DNA of 64,000 nt from Desertivirga xinjiangensis (lineage in GTDB: Bacteria > Bacteroidota > Bacteroidia > Sphingobacteriales > Sphingobacteriaceae), in NCBI RefSeq assembly GCF_024436435.1, contig NZ_JAFMZP010000002.1:310001-374000 (forward strand). Direction: 5' to 3'. Below, piece after piece: positions 1 through 8,537 of this stretch. A program made the position numbers and the translations under genes. The first letter of the stretch is position 1. Each line of letters begins with the position of its first letter. The notes below the pieces were generated by a model. It was not told the origin of the DNA. It made no database searches and saw only the letters and a list, made by a program, of their open reading frames with translations.

Positions 1-25
1 TATACTTGCCTGGAGGTATTAGCAT
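1..25 (-). CDS. Rpn-family nuclease, 5' end only (cut by window edge)
   Basis: Only the first eight codons are inside the window, reading MLIPPGKY on the minus strand. They match the start of the two complete Rpn genes further right (MLTPPGKY), with one changed residue. The upstream 100 bases are almost identical to the sequence upstream of the copy at 6094-6987, so this is a third Rpn copy extending to the left. Whether it is intact cannot be seen. Confidence 0.75.
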
Positions 26-70
26 GATCAAAGTTCAGGCTGCAAAATACAAGCTGGTGTTATGGAGCAC

Positions 71-86
71 CATGACGGTGGTCATG
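71..86. repeat. palindrome upstream of Rpn copy 0
   Basis: CATGAC-GGTG-GTCATG is a 6-bp inverted repeat with a 4-nt loop, about 46 bases upstream of the Rpn start codon. The same element lies upstream of both other Rpn genes (7033-7048; a longer form at 11102-11122) and, without an Rpn gene, at 13369-13382. It may be a regulator site, an RNA hairpin in the 5' leader, or an element end; the sequence alone does not decide. Confidence 0.6.
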
Positions 87-180
87 AAATTTATTGTTTT
101 GCAACAATACCAGCATACTAGCAACATCTTTTTAACCTTTCGTAAAATTTGTTAAATTTCGCTTCCCTTATCCCAACCTG

Positions 181-3100
181 ATGAGTAAATACTTTACACT
201 GTTACTTTTACTTGTAACCAATTATGCCGCCTTTGCTCAAAAATCACTGCATAAGAGCAGGGAGAGCAGCTACCTCACCTATATCTATCCGCTGAACGAG
301 GAAACTGTAAAAAGCCTTCTGAAGAATAAAGCTCTGGATGAGCGTGTTCTGAAGAACCCGGTCGATTCTTTCAGAACGAAAAGCACCTATAAAGATCATT
401 TGCCTCCGGGCAACTACCTGAAAGTTTTTGCCGAGAAAAATTTGCTGCACTATTCACTGTTGGAAAAAAGAACGGCTTCCCTTAAGTTGCTGCATAACGG
501 AAAAGACCTGCAGTTCATTTTGCTGGACCGCGAAGGAAATGAAGTGGAAGATGCCGAAGTGACCGTAAACGACCGCAGGATCGCCTACGACAGGCAGGGC
601 GGATTATGGAGGGCTGGTTTCCCTAAAAAAGAGCAAAACCTGCTACGGGTGTTTTACCAGGGAGTGGCCAACTATTCAATAGTTGAGTACAAGAAAGACT
701 CCAAACCTTTTTCTCAATACACAGCCTGGGTGTTGCGGAAGAGCCCGCTTAAATACGTGTATATTCCAACAAGAAGTCTCTACTATAGAATCAAGAACGG
801 AAACGCCGGCTACCGCTCAAACGCGAGCCAGCAACAGCTCGCTTCAGGATATATAGTTTTTAACAAACCCATCTATAAGCCACTCGATACCGTAAAACTG
901 AAAGCCTTCCTGTTGCATCGAAAATCGCATAAGCCGGTCGATAAGGAGATGGAAGTACGTTTGTCAGGCAACAACAAGAACAAAGTGCTGGGAACGCTGA
1001 AGCCGGTAAACAAAGGTTCCTATAATTTTGAATTTCCACTTCACGACAGTTTGAAGCTCGAGCTTGACCGTAACTATTCCATCAGCTTATATCATAAAAA
1101 CAAGCTCTTCCAGGCCGGCAGTATCCGATATGAAGAATACGAACTGAAATCCATCACCTTCAACATGAGGGGTGCGGAAAAAGAGCATAGCAGGAGACAA
1201 GCGAACTCGCTTTATTTCAAAGCAACAGACGAGAATGGCCTCAACGTCCTCGACGGTCGCGTAGAACTCCATATCCTTACACGCTCAGCATCCCCGCTTG
1301 ACAAAGAAAGCGTTTTCGTTCCTGATACCCTGTGGAAGCATCAGTTCAGGCTGGATCCACTCGGGGAAACAAAGATCCTTCTGCCAGATCATATTTTTCC
1401 GGATGCTGATATTACCTATGCAGCTGAAGCTACTTTTTTAAACAGCAATAATGAAAGCAGAAATGCTCAGGAAGAGTTTGACTTCAGTCCTGAACCGGAT
1501 GAGGATCTCCGGTTTGAACTCAGGGCCGATAGTCTTCATGTAAGTTTTGCCGCCGAAAAGGGCATAAAAAAAGCAGAGGTACGGGTTGCTGCAAGCAATA
1601 CTGAGGGTGATACAATCGAGACCTTTATGCTAACTATCCCCGGCGCTTTTAAAATTGATCCCAACGCCGAAGAATATGAATTTGAGGGGAAAGATATCCT
1701 TGACTGGTTTGATTTTGAAGACCAGGATCCGCGGATTAATGCCAGCAGCCGTCGTACCGCCGACTCTCTTTTTGTGCAGGTTGCTAACCCCCACAGGATT
1801 TCTTTCTGGTACACTGTCCTGAATGGTAAAAAAGTGGTCGACAGAGGCAGGGCTATTGATCTGGACTACAGGGTAGCCTGGAAAGGAGGTGGAAAGGCCG
1901 ACTTCAGGTACAGCTTTATTTGGGGCGGCGAAACTAAAGAGCAGAGTGTGCAGGCTCAGTTCGCCGAAAAGGAGCTATTGCTGGATGTTCAGCAGCCTTT
2001 GGCGGTAACACCCGGACAAAAATCTGAAATTGAGCTTGCTGTAAGAGATGCCAAAGGGCAGCCGGTGGAGAACGTGGATATTACGGCCTTTTCAATCACT
2101 TCCAAATTCGATTACAACGTTCCAAATATTCCATACTTCGGCAAAAGATACAGAAGTTTCAAATCGAAGCCTCAGCTTGAGGAGGGGTATACTCCCGAAT
2201 TTAGAAGAAAGCTTGACTGGGAGCGATGGGCGGCAGAGCTCGGACTCGACAGCATTGAATACTTCCGCTTCACCCATCCTTTAAATACCTACAAAACCGA
2301 GGAGCCTGCGCCAGATAGCATCACTCAAATTGCTCCTTTCCTGGTCTCCGGCGGAAATATCCTACCCGTCGAGATCCTGTATATCGACGGAAAACCGGTG
2401 TATTTCAGTCAGGCGAAGCAGTCGCAGCCATACTCGTTTAAAGTGGAGCCCGGGCTCGTTAACCTGAAGTTCCGACTAGCCGGCAAGATTGTGGATGCCG
2501 GCTCTGTATTGTTGCTTCCGGGGAAAAAGTCAATCTTTAGCTTCAATGCAGATCCGGGACTTAATAAAAGTATTAAGATTGTCAAGGCTTCTCCCACACT
2601 TACTGATGCAGAAGCCAATGTCCTGAACCGTTATATGATATCTCTTAGGGATACCTGGTCGCCTCGCTTTGCCACTATCCGGGAACCCCAGAAAACCATC
2701 CTCCTTCGTCCAACCGAGTCGAACTGGAGCAATAACAATAATGATATCCTGGTAGGGCCGCTTAGCTACAACCTGGCAGAGTTCCGGATAATGGGGGAAG
2801 CGCCTACGGGTTTTGTAGCCGAACCAAATTACGTTTATACCTTTCAACCCGGACTGATCAAACAGACGTCAATCCCCGCAAAGTATCCCTTCAGTACCCG
2901 GCTCCTAAATACCAGCGCACCTGCTTATACGCAATATGTTTTACGCAACAACCAGGTCGACAGCCTTTGGCTGGAATACCTTGACCTGCGGAGCCATACC
3001 ATGCAGCTCTTTTCAAATCAGTCTCCCGCCGGTAGAGTTTCCGGGAGGCTGGAAATCAAACTGAAAAAGCCTGTGCCACAAAATTCCCTGCCACTGGTGA

Positions 3101-5997
3101 AAAGCATACTTCTTTATAAAAATGACAATCCTGATTTTCTTAATATATACAGGGGAAGCGACACTGATCTCGGTCGCCTGGACACTGGCAGTTACCGCCT
3201 CATGCTGCTTTTGAAAGGCGATAGTTACCTCCTGCGTGAAAACGTTAAAATAGCAGCGAATGGAAAGAATCTGCTGACCCTAGATTTCAATAAGATATTT
3301 CCTCCTGATTCCACCAGCATTAAAATTGCTGAGAAAATCAGGGAACAAGCAATGGGAAAGGGGGGGAAGGACTCGCCCCTGGTGGATAACATCAAGGAAA
3401 GCTTCAACCAGCAGTTTATAGATCCCTCGGTTTATAAAGCAACTATGTCAGGCCGGATTCTGGCGAAGAGCGATAAGACAGCTTTGCCAGGCGTGATTAT
3501 AAAAATTAAAGGAACCAACTTTGCAAGCTCTACCGACATTAATGGAGAATTCAATATCCGTGTTCCCTTGCAGGGCAAGCTTCTGATTAATTTCATTGGT
3601 TTCGATTCCCAGGAACTTAATATCGATCCTGGAAAATATCTTGACATCTACCTCGAGGAAAGTACGCAGAAGTTGGAAGAGGTAGTTGTGGTCGGTTATG
3701 GCGCAAACTCAAGAAATAGCAAAGCACTTGAACAAAGTTTGCAGGGAAGGCTGGCAGGAGTTTCCGTAAAGAGAAGTGTGACAGCAGCGTCTACCACCAT
3801 TAACATCCGTGGAGTCGGTTCCATAAGCAATCAAAGCAGTCCCCTGTACATCGTTGATGGTATCCCGGTAGAAAATGCATTGAAATCGATGGATCCCTCT
3901 GAAATTTCCGATTTAACTACGCTCAAAGACGATGCAGCAGTTGCTATATACGGCGCCAGGGCAGCTAACGGTGTGATCATCATCACCACCAGAAAAGGAA
4001 AAGAAAAAGCAGAAAAAGACGCTGCAGAACTTGCCGCTGCCGGCAGCGCATCTTTAATCTCCACATCATTAAGGACGAATTTCTCAGATTATGCCTTCTG
4101 GCAGCCACTTTTAAGAACTAATTCAGAAGGAAAAACGCGGTTCAGCGTTACCTTTCCGGATGACATCACCAGCTGGCGCACCTTCTTCATTGCTATCAAT
4201 GGCAGGGAGCAGAGCGGCTTTAGCGAGAATAGTATTAAGTCGTTCAAGCCACTTAGCGCAAGCTTTGTAAGTCCGGCTTTCGTTCTTGCAGGCGACAAGT
4301 TCAGTCCGCTCGGAAAGATAGCAAACTATACCACCGAACCCGCTTCTGTGAACCGCGAGTTCCTCTATAATGGTCAGCCGAAACTCAAAGGCCCGCTCCA
4401 GGTAAATAATTCCCATATAGATACCATTTCATTGGTGGCAGAAAGAACTGATAGCCTGAGCTTCCGCTACAGCTTCGAAAAAGAAGGAGGTTATTCCGAC
4501 GGTGAAGAACGCCGGATACCGGTTTATCCCGTAGGAGTGCTGGAAAGGAGCGGAGCATTTCATCAGCTGGAAGGGGATACCAGCCTCAGCATACGGTTTG
4601 ATCCCAGGCTCGGCGAGGTGAAGTTACGGGCCGAAGCATCCGTGTTCCCCACTTTGCTCCAGGAAACAGAACGTTTGCGCAGGTATCAGTATCTGTGTAA
4701 TGAGCAGCTGGCTTCCAAGCTGAAGGGATTGCTGCTTGAAAAAAAGATCAGGGAACATTTAAAGGAACGATTTGACCACGAGCGCGAGATTAACACACTG
4801 ATCCGGAAATTGAATGAGGGGCGCAAAGCCGACGGCACATGGGGCTGGTGGAAAAATAGTGAAACCGAACTATGGATCAGCAGGCACGTCCTTGATGCTC
4901 TTGTCGAAGCCTCTAAAGCCGGTTATAAAATTCCCTTCAGGGTTGAGGAGATCAAAGATTACCTCGTTTATCAAGTTTCGTCTGACCGGGGAATGGATAA
5001 ACTTGATGCTTTGCTGATGCTCCATAAGCTGGATGCAAAGATCGATTACAAGACGCCCCTGGGACATTATGAGAAGGAACTAAAGAAAGCCAAAGAGAAA
5101 GTAAACATTTACGAAAAACTCAAGCTTCTTTACCTCCAGCAAAAAGCAGGCATTGCCATCTCTGCTGATTCCCTGTTGCAGTATAAACGGAGCACGATGT
5201 TTGGGAATTTGTACTTCGGAAATGATTCATACCGTTTCTTCGATAACAGCATTCAGAGCACCGTACTTGCCTATCACATTCTCAGGGAAGAAGGAAAGCA
5301 CCCGGCGCTGCTTCAGAAGATAAGGAATTATTTCCTGGAGCAGAGAAGTTCAGGCGAGTGGAGGAATACCTACGAATCTTCCCTTATTCTTGAAGCCATC
5401 ATTCCCGACGTGCTTCAGGAAGGAAAGAAGCCACAGCCCGCCGAAATTACCTTGTCATCTGATCCAGGTAAAACCATCACCTCCTTTCCTTACGATGGCA
5501 ATGTTAAGCCCGGCACCACGGTACAAATAAAAAAACGAGGCGATATGCCAGTTTACCTGAGCGCTTACCAGGAGTTCTGGAATTCAGAACCCCAGAAGCA
5601 GTCGAAGGATTTCCGTGTAGATACCTGGTTTGAAAACCAGTCCGGCCTTCGTCAAACCCGTCTAAAAGGAGGGTCGTCCGTTACCTTGAAAGCTGAAGTT
5701 ACTGTAAAAGCAGATGCCGAATATGTGATGGTGGAAGTTCCGATCCCTGCAGGTTGTTCTTATGAGGAAAAGGAGCAGCAGAGCTGGTGGGGACCAGAAA
5801 TTCACAGGGAGTACTTTAAAAACAAAGTAATATTCTTCTGCCGCAAGCTGAAGCAAGGCAGATACACATTTCAGGTAAAGCTGATGCCGCGTTATGACGG
5901 TTTGTATACCCTAAACCCTGCTAAAGCTGAAATGATGTATTTCCCGGTGTTCTACGGAAGGGAAGAGATGAGGAGGGTTCAGATTGGAGGCAGGTAA
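181..5997 (+). CDS. alpha-2-macroglobulin family protein with embedded SusC-type TonB plug domain
   Basis: 1938-aa exported protein. An N-terminal signal peptide ends near FAQ (residue 20). The first ~1050 residues are macroglobulin-like beta domains (an MG2-type stretch near residues 220-330). A carboxypeptidase-regulatory-like domain starts at about 1089 (SGRILAKSDKTALPGV) and runs into a SusC/TonB plug (VVVVGYG near 1171; YIVDGIP; IYGARAANGVIIITTRKG to about 1270). The A2M domain follows, then a CNEQ thioester-type motif at C1506-Q1509 (CxEQ, as in bacterial A2M) inside an alpha-alpha toroid. Bacterial A2M proteins are thought to trap foreign proteases in the periplasm; the plug suggests outer-membrane partnering, which is inference. 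There is no TonB-dependent barrel. A degenerate piece of this gene recurs at 9727-9845. An Rpn gene converges on it downstream. Confidence 0.9.
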   Translation: MSKYFTLLLLLVTNYAAFAQKSLHKSRESSYLTYIYPLNEETVKSLLKNKALDERVLKNPVDSFRTKSTYKDHLPPGNYLKVFAEKNLLHYSLLEKRTASLKLLHNGKDLQFILLDREGNEVEDAEVTVNDRRIAYDRQGGLWRAGFPKKEQNLLRVFYQGVANYSIVEYKKDSKPFSQYTAWVLRKSPLKYVYIPTRSLYYRIKNGNAGYRSNASQQQLASGYIVFNKPIYKPLDTVKLKAFLLHRKSHKPVDKEMEVRLSGNNKNKVLGTLKPVNKGSYNFEFPLHDSLKLELDRNYSISLYHKNKLFQAGSIRYEEYELKSITFNMRGAEKEHSRRQANSLYFKATDENGLNVLDGRVELHILTRSASPLDKESVFVPDTLWKHQFRLDPLGETKILLPDHIFPDADITYAAEATFLNSNNESRNAQEEFDFSPEPDEDLRFELRADSLHVSFAAEKGIKKAEVRVAASNTEGDTIETFMLTIPGAFKIDPNAEEYEFEGKDILDWFDFEDQDPRINASSRRTADSLFVQVANPHRISFWYTVLNGKKVVDRGRAIDLDYRVAWKGGGKADFRYSFIWGGETKEQSVQAQFAEKELLLDVQQPLAVTPGQKSEIELAVRDAKGQPVENVDITAFSITSKFDYNVPNIPYFGKRYRSFKSKPQLEEGYTPEFRRKLDWERWAAELGLDSIEYFRFTHPLNTYKTEEPAPDSITQIAPFLVSGGNILPVEILYIDGKPVYFSQAKQSQPYSFKVEPGLVNLKFRLAGKIVDAGSVLLLPGKKSIFSFNADPGLNKSIKIVKASPTLTDAEANVLNRYMISLRDTWSPRFATIREPQKTILLRPTESNWSNNNNDILVGPLSYNLAEFRIMGEAPTGFVAEPNYVYTFQPGLIKQTSIPAKYPFSTRLLNTSAPAYTQYVLRNNQVDSLWLEYLDLRSHTMQLFSNQSPAGRVSGRLEIKLKKPVPQNSLPLVKSILLYKNDNPDFLNIYRGSDTDLGRLDTGSYRLMLLLKGDSYLLRENVKIAANGKNLLTLDFNKIFPPDSTSIKIAEKIREQAMGKGGKDSPLVDNIKESFNQQFIDPSVYKATMSGRILAKSDKTALPGVIIKIKGTNFASSTDINGEFNIRVPLQGKLLINFIGFDSQELNIDPGKYLDIYLEESTQKLEEVVVVGYGANSRNSKALEQSLQGRLAGVSVKRSVTAASTTINIRGVGSISNQSSPLYIVDGIPVENALKSMDPSEISDLTTLKDDAAVAIYGARAANGVIIITTRKGKEKAEKDAAELAAAGSASLISTSLRTNFSDYAFWQPLLRTNSEGKTRFSVTFPDDITSWRTFFIAINGREQSGFSENSIKSFKPLSASFVSPAFVLAGDKFSPLGKIANYTTEPASVNREFLYNGQPKLKGPLQVNNSHIDTISLVAERTDSLSFRYSFEKEGGYSDGEERRIPVYPVGVLERSGAFHQLEGDTSLSIRFDPRLGEVKLRAEASVFPTLLQETERLRRYQYLCNEQLASKLKGLLLEKKIREHLKERFDHEREINTLIRKLNEGRKADGTWGWWKNSETELWISRHVLDALVEASKAGYKIPFRVEEIKDYLVYQVSSDRGMDKLDALLMLHKLDAKIDYKTPLGHYEKELKKAKEKVNIYEKLKLLYLQQKAGIAISADSLLQYKRSTMFGNLYFGNDSYRFFDNSIQSTVLAYHILREEGKHPALLQKIRNYFLEQRSSGEWRNTYESSLILEAIIPDVLQEGKKPQPAEITLSSDPGKTITSFPYDGNVKPGTTVQIKKRGDMPVYLSAYQEFWNSEPQKQSKDFRVDTWFENQSGLRQTRLKGGSSVTLKAEVTVKADAEYVMVEVPIPAGCSYEEKEQQSWWGPEIHREYFKNKVIFFCRKLKQGRYTFQVKLMPRYDGLYTLNPAKAEMMYFPVFYGREEMRRVQIGGR

Positions 5998-6044
5998 TAG
6001 CAACAAGCCGAGGCAGGTAAGGTCCTTTAGTACTCTATTTATAA

Positions 6045-6072
6045 TCCTTAGTGATCCTGCGGACACTAAGGA
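6045..6072. terminator. hairpin between convergent A2M and Rpn genes
   Basis: TCCTTAGTG and CACTAAGGA form a 9-bp perfect stem around a 10-nt loop that itself contains TCC/GGA. It lies between the stop codons of two convergent genes, so a bidirectional terminator is the natural reading. There is no long T-run. A second hairpin of the same design and related bases is at 7184-7212, so it may instead be a dispersed repeat. Confidence 0.45.
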
Positions 6073-6093
6073 AAGCCTTGTACAGCAAAAAGA

Positions 6094-6321
6094 TTACAAC
6101 CGCTCAATTTCTTCAATTGACAGACCTGTTGCTTTAGCTATTTCAGCAATAGGAAAATTCATGACCTTGAGATTTCGGGCAATTTCTTGTTGCGCCCTTT
6201 CCCGTTCCTTTTCTATTTCTACCGCCGCTTTAGCTCTTTCTTCTTCTACAGCTTTCTCTACCGCAAAATCAAGTTGATTCTGCCTGTCCCATTTGTCTTT
6301 TAAACTGGTTTCGTATAACAT
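6094..6321 (-). CDS. possible intragenic short Rpn product (RpnS-like), copy 1
   Basis: Inside the Rpn gene, in frame, an ATG at 6321 is preceded by AAAGGAGGAACGC, a near-perfect Shine-Dalgarno five bases upstream. Strong SD sequences are uncommon in Bacteroidota. The product would be the C-terminal 75 residues, beginning MLYETSLKDKWDRQNQL. In E. coli, rpn genes make such C-terminal short forms, which inhibit the full-length toxin. The same site and length occur in copy 2. The SD also encodes KEER of the long protein, so coding constraint is an alternative explanation. Confidence 0.45.
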   Translation of the reverse strand: MLYETSLKDKWDRQNQLDFAVEKAVEEERAKAAVEIEKERERAQQEIARNLKVMNFPIAEIAKATGLSIEEIERL

Positions 6322-6987
6322 GCGTTCCTCCTTTGTTAATGCTGCAACCTCTGCTATTTTAAATAATCTTTTAAATATAGGCTTCGTTATAAACGAGGGA
6401 ATATCAACAAATTTACTCAAATGCTTAATTATAAACAACCATTGCTCCAGACCGGTTTTAACATCTTCTTCTGCTTTCTCGAAGGCAGCCAGCTGGATGT
6501 AAATAAAACCGAGTTTGTGATAAAATTCTTTTCCGGTTTCATTGTCCATCAGACTTACCCTTCGGATATACTGCCCTGGAAGATTATCTTCAAAAGAGAA
6601 CCGGTCCATCACCGCTATCAGATATACCGGAGGTAACTCGTATTTCCACAAGTCGACGGCTCCTTTAGGGGCAATATCGCTGATAAAACGAGAGGAATAA
6701 TACAGGCACCTATCTTTGAAAAATCTCTGGTCGGTAGATTGTAACTCTACCAGAAAGTAGTTCCCTTGATCATCTATGCAGGAGATATCCAAAATCACTT
6801 TAGCCGTATTCTTATCTTCTCCTTGATGCTCATTCTTGAGGAAGACCAGGTCTGTAATCACGTGTTTGCCTATAAATATATCATTTAGGAAATCTATAAG
6901 ATGAGGTTTGTTGGGCTCGGTCCCCAATAATTTTTTAAAACCAAAGTCGGATGTTGCGTCAATATACTTGCCTGGAGGTGTTAGCAT
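6094..6987 (-). CDS. Rpn-family recombination-promoting nuclease (PD-(D/E)XK), copy 1
   Basis: 297 aa from the ATG at 6987; an upstream TTG at 6993 is possible, with an in-frame stop just before it. The N-terminus MLTPPGKYIDATSDFGFKKL is typical of the Rpn/transposase-like PD-(D/E)XK family. The nuclease core shows an aspartate in VILDISCIDDQGNY followed by LVELQ, the E-x-Q form of the active site. The C-terminus is charged (repeated E/K/R) and ends in ATGLSIEEIERL. Rpn proteins in E. coli cut DNA, promote recA-independent recombination and can act against phage. It is nearly identical to copy 2 (10170-11063) except in the C-terminal linker. An internal start (see 6094-6321) suggests a second, short product. 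Confidence 0.88.
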   Translation of the reverse strand: MLTPPGKYIDATSDFGFKKLLGTEPNKPHLIDFLNDIFIGKHVITDLVFLKNEHQGEDKNTAKVILDISCIDDQGNYFLVELQSTDQRFFKDRCLYYSSRFISDIAPKGAVDLWKYELPPVYLIAVMDRFSFEDNLPGQYIRRVSLMDNETGKEFYHKLGFIYIQLAAFEKAEEDVKTGLEQWLFIIKHLSKFVDIPSFITKPIFKRLFKIAEVAALTKEERMLYETSLKDKWDRQNQLDFAVEKAVEEERAKAAVEIEKERERAQQEIARNLKVMNFPIAEIAKATGLSIEEIERL

Positions 6988-7032
6988 GATCAAAGTTTAG
7001 GCTGCAAAATACAAGCTGGTGTTATGGAGCAC

Positions 7033-7048
7033 CATGACGGTGGTCATG
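7033..7048. repeat. palindrome upstream of Rpn copy 1
   Basis: CATGAC-GGTG-GTCATG, the same element and spacing as at 71-86, about 46 bases upstream of the Rpn start codon. The flanking bases are also near-identical between the two loci. Confidence 0.6.
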
Positions 7049-7099
7049 AAATTTATTGTTTCTTAAACAATAACAAAATACGGCGACTCTCATACACAA

Positions 7100-7138
7100 C
7101 TCGGATTCAATCAAAAACTACTGTTGTTTTGTAATCAT
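7100..7138 (-). pseudogene. higA 5'-end fragment with nonsense codon
   Basis: On the minus strand this reads MITKQQ, a stop, then FLIESE. The intact HigA at 12386-12787 starts MITKQQWFLIESE. The bases match apart from about one change, which turns the Trp codon TGG into TAG. No more of higA follows. It is a short leftover of a second higA copy, about 5.6 kb from the intact pair. Confidence 0.75.
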
Positions 7139-7183
7139 GTGTATAACGCCTAATCGAGTCTGAGACTCTCTTTTATTTATGAA

Positions 7184-7212
7184 TCCTGAGTGACCCTTCG
7201 GAACACTCAGGA
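7184..7212. terminator. hairpin downstream of the SDR operon
   Basis: TCCTGAGTG and CACTCAGGA form a 9-bp stem with an 11-nt loop. It lies 66 bases past the stop of the NTF2-like gene and could terminate the minus-strand operon 8415-7278. It resembles the hairpin at 6045-6072 in length and sequence pattern (TCCT..GTG...CAC..AGGA). Confidence 0.45.
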
Positions 7213-7277
7213 CAGTCTGGGGCTTCGAAAATTAGTGACCCTTTAGAACGCCAAATTGATGACGGAAAATACGCGGT

Positions 7278-7601
7278 TTATCCCGTGATGGTCAGTGACT
7301 GAATAAGATCCGCTTCCAATCTCAAATGAAACTTTAGGATTGCAGGGCTCCCGGGAAAGGTTCCGGATACTTCGCCGATGAGCAATCTCTCGGCTCCTGT
7401 TTCCTCATAACGGAGCGGTTTTAATACAGCCTGGTATTCCCGGTTTGAATTCTCGATCCACTGCTGGATCTCAGCTTTACCTTTATGGGTTTTGCCCTCA
7501 TCATGAACGATGGCCGTCTCCGTAAAGCAATCAGCATAAGCCTGACTGTCAAAGCTGTTCTGAGCTTCTATCAAGCTCGCTACGACCTGGTGTAAATTCA
7601 T
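7278..7601 (-). CDS. NTF2-like / SnoaL-fold protein
   Basis: 107 aa. The ATG at 7601 is chosen; an in-frame TTG two codons earlier is also possible. MNLHQVVASLIEAQNSFDSQ, a phenylalanine/threonine-rich cone and the KAEIQQWIE region fit the nuclear-transport-factor-2 fold (SnoaL or DUF4440 type), used for small-molecule isomerases, hydrolases or as accessory domains. It follows the SDR gene by 19 bases on the same strand, so the two are probably co-transcribed and act on the same small substrate, which cannot be named from sequence. Confidence 0.75.
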   Translation of the reverse strand: MNLHQVVASLIEAQNSFDSQAYADCFTETAIVHDEGKTHKGKAEIQQWIENSNREYQAVLKPLRYEETGAERLLIGEVSGTFPGSPAILKFHLRLEADLIQSLTITG

Positions 7602-7620
7602 TGTCAATTGTATTTAGATG

Positions 7621-8415
7621 TTAAACGGTTGGTACGGTTCCTCCGTCAATTACAAAATCAGAGCCGGTAAGATAGCTGGCCCTGGGTGAAGCCAGAAAGC
7701 CTACCAGTTCAGCAACCTCCTCGGGCCTCGCAGGTCTGCCCATGGGTATTCCGCCCAATGCATCCATCACACTTTGCGTTGCCTCGTCCAGGGTGATGCC
7801 GGAACTCTTTGAAATTCGTTCCATCATTCGTACCGACGATTCGGTCATGATCCATCCTGGTGAAACGGTAAGTACGCGCACACCTTTTGAAGCGACCTCT
7901 TTGGATAAACCTTTACTATAATTGATTAAACCTGCCTTTGCCGCTGCATAGGGTAATGTTGAATCGTGCAGGGGCAGCTTACCCTGGATAGAAGCAATAT
8001 GAATGATCACACCATTACCCCGCTCCAACATCTGAGGCAGGAAGCCCCTGTCAAGGCTGACTGGTGCCAATAAGTTGGTGCGGATCGAGAGCTCCCAATC
8101 TTCGTGGGTCAATGCTGCAAATCCCCCTCCAGGGGTTTCAGAACCGCCAAGGTTATTGATCAGAATATCGAGTCTGCCAAATTTTTTCAACACTTCACCG
8201 ACGATTTTTCCTGTTCCTTCAGGCTGACTTAAATCCGCTTGAATAAAATACAGCTCCTGCTCGTTATGCTCTGGTTTATTCCTCGCGATGATAATAACGG
8301 TTGCCCCTGCCGCATGCAGACGGTTTGCAATGGCCTTACCAGCCCCCTTTGTACCACCGGTGACCAGCGCAATCTTGCCAGACAGTTCACTATGAAATTG
8401 AGAATCTTGTTCCAT
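7621..8415 (-). CDS. SDR-family oxidoreductase
   Basis: 264 aa, classical short-chain dehydrogenase/reductase. The N-terminal Rossmann motif is TGGTKGAG, followed by NNLGG, a catalytic Ser in HIASIQG and YAAAK (Tyr and Lys of the triad). The C-terminus SYLTGSDFVIDGG is typical. It uses NAD(P)H to oxidise or reduce an alcohol or ketone; the substrate is unknown. It heads a minus-strand operon with the NTF2-like gene and is divergent from an HxlR regulator, the common arrangement in which HxlR represses its neighbour. Confidence 0.9.
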   Translation of the reverse strand: MEQDSQFHSELSGKIALVTGGTKGAGKAIANRLHAAGATVIIIARNKPEHNEQELYFIQADLSQPEGTGKIVGEVLKKFGRLDILINNLGGSETPGGGFAALTHEDWELSIRTNLLAPVSLDRGFLPQMLERGNGVIIHIASIQGKLPLHDSTLPYAAAKAGLINYSKGLSKEVASKGVRVLTVSPGWIMTESSVRMMERISKSSGITLDEATQSVMDALGGIPMGRPARPEEVAELVGFLASPRASYLTGSDFVIDGGTVPTV

Positions 8416-8482
8416 AACCTTTGTTTTTTGCCCAAATTTCGACAGTGCCTAAAGTTCTAACAAGTACGGACTTACGAATCAG

Positions 8483-8504
8483 ATAGGGACAAATTTATCC
8501 CTAT
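8483..8504. promoter_or_regulatory. candidate HxlR operator in the divergent intergenic
   Basis: ATAGGGA-CAAATTTA-TCCCTAT is a perfect 7-bp inverted repeat with an 8-bp spacer, central in the 122-bp gap between the divergent SDR and hxlR genes. Just left of it lies a second small dyad, AAGT-ACGG-ACTT (8462-8473). A dimeric winged-helix regulator would fit either. Its right arm overlaps the -33 box of the hxlR promoter, as expected for autorepression. Confidence 0.5.
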
Positions 8505-8533
8505 TGCTCAATACCGCTACCACCGTATATTTG
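8504..8533 (+). promoter_or_regulatory. Bacteroidota-type promoter of hxlR
   Basis: A TTG at 8504-8506, a 19-bp spacer and TATATTTG at 8526-8533 fit the Bacteroidota -33/-7 consensus (TTTG, TAnnTTTG). The start codon follows only 4 bases after the -7 box, so the transcript should be leaderless or nearly so. Confidence 0.55.
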
Positions 8534-8537
8534 TCTT

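Larger units (their letters stand above)
6994..7277. other. intergenic region with Rpn leader, higA fragment and hairpins
   Basis: No intact gene. From left to right: the leader of Rpn copy 1 with the palindrome at 7033-7048; a 39-bp higA 5' fragment (7100-7138); a small stem-loop GAGTC-TGA-GACTC at 7155-7167 followed by TCTTTTATTT, terminator-like; and the 9-bp hairpin at 7184-7212. Confidence 0.6.

Noticed and set aside
6293-6636. Plus-strand open frames antisense to Rpn copy 1, conserved again at 10369-10712
   Set aside because: Their conservation follows from the near-identity of the two Rpn genes on the other strand. No ribosome binding site, and composition is that of a shadow frame.
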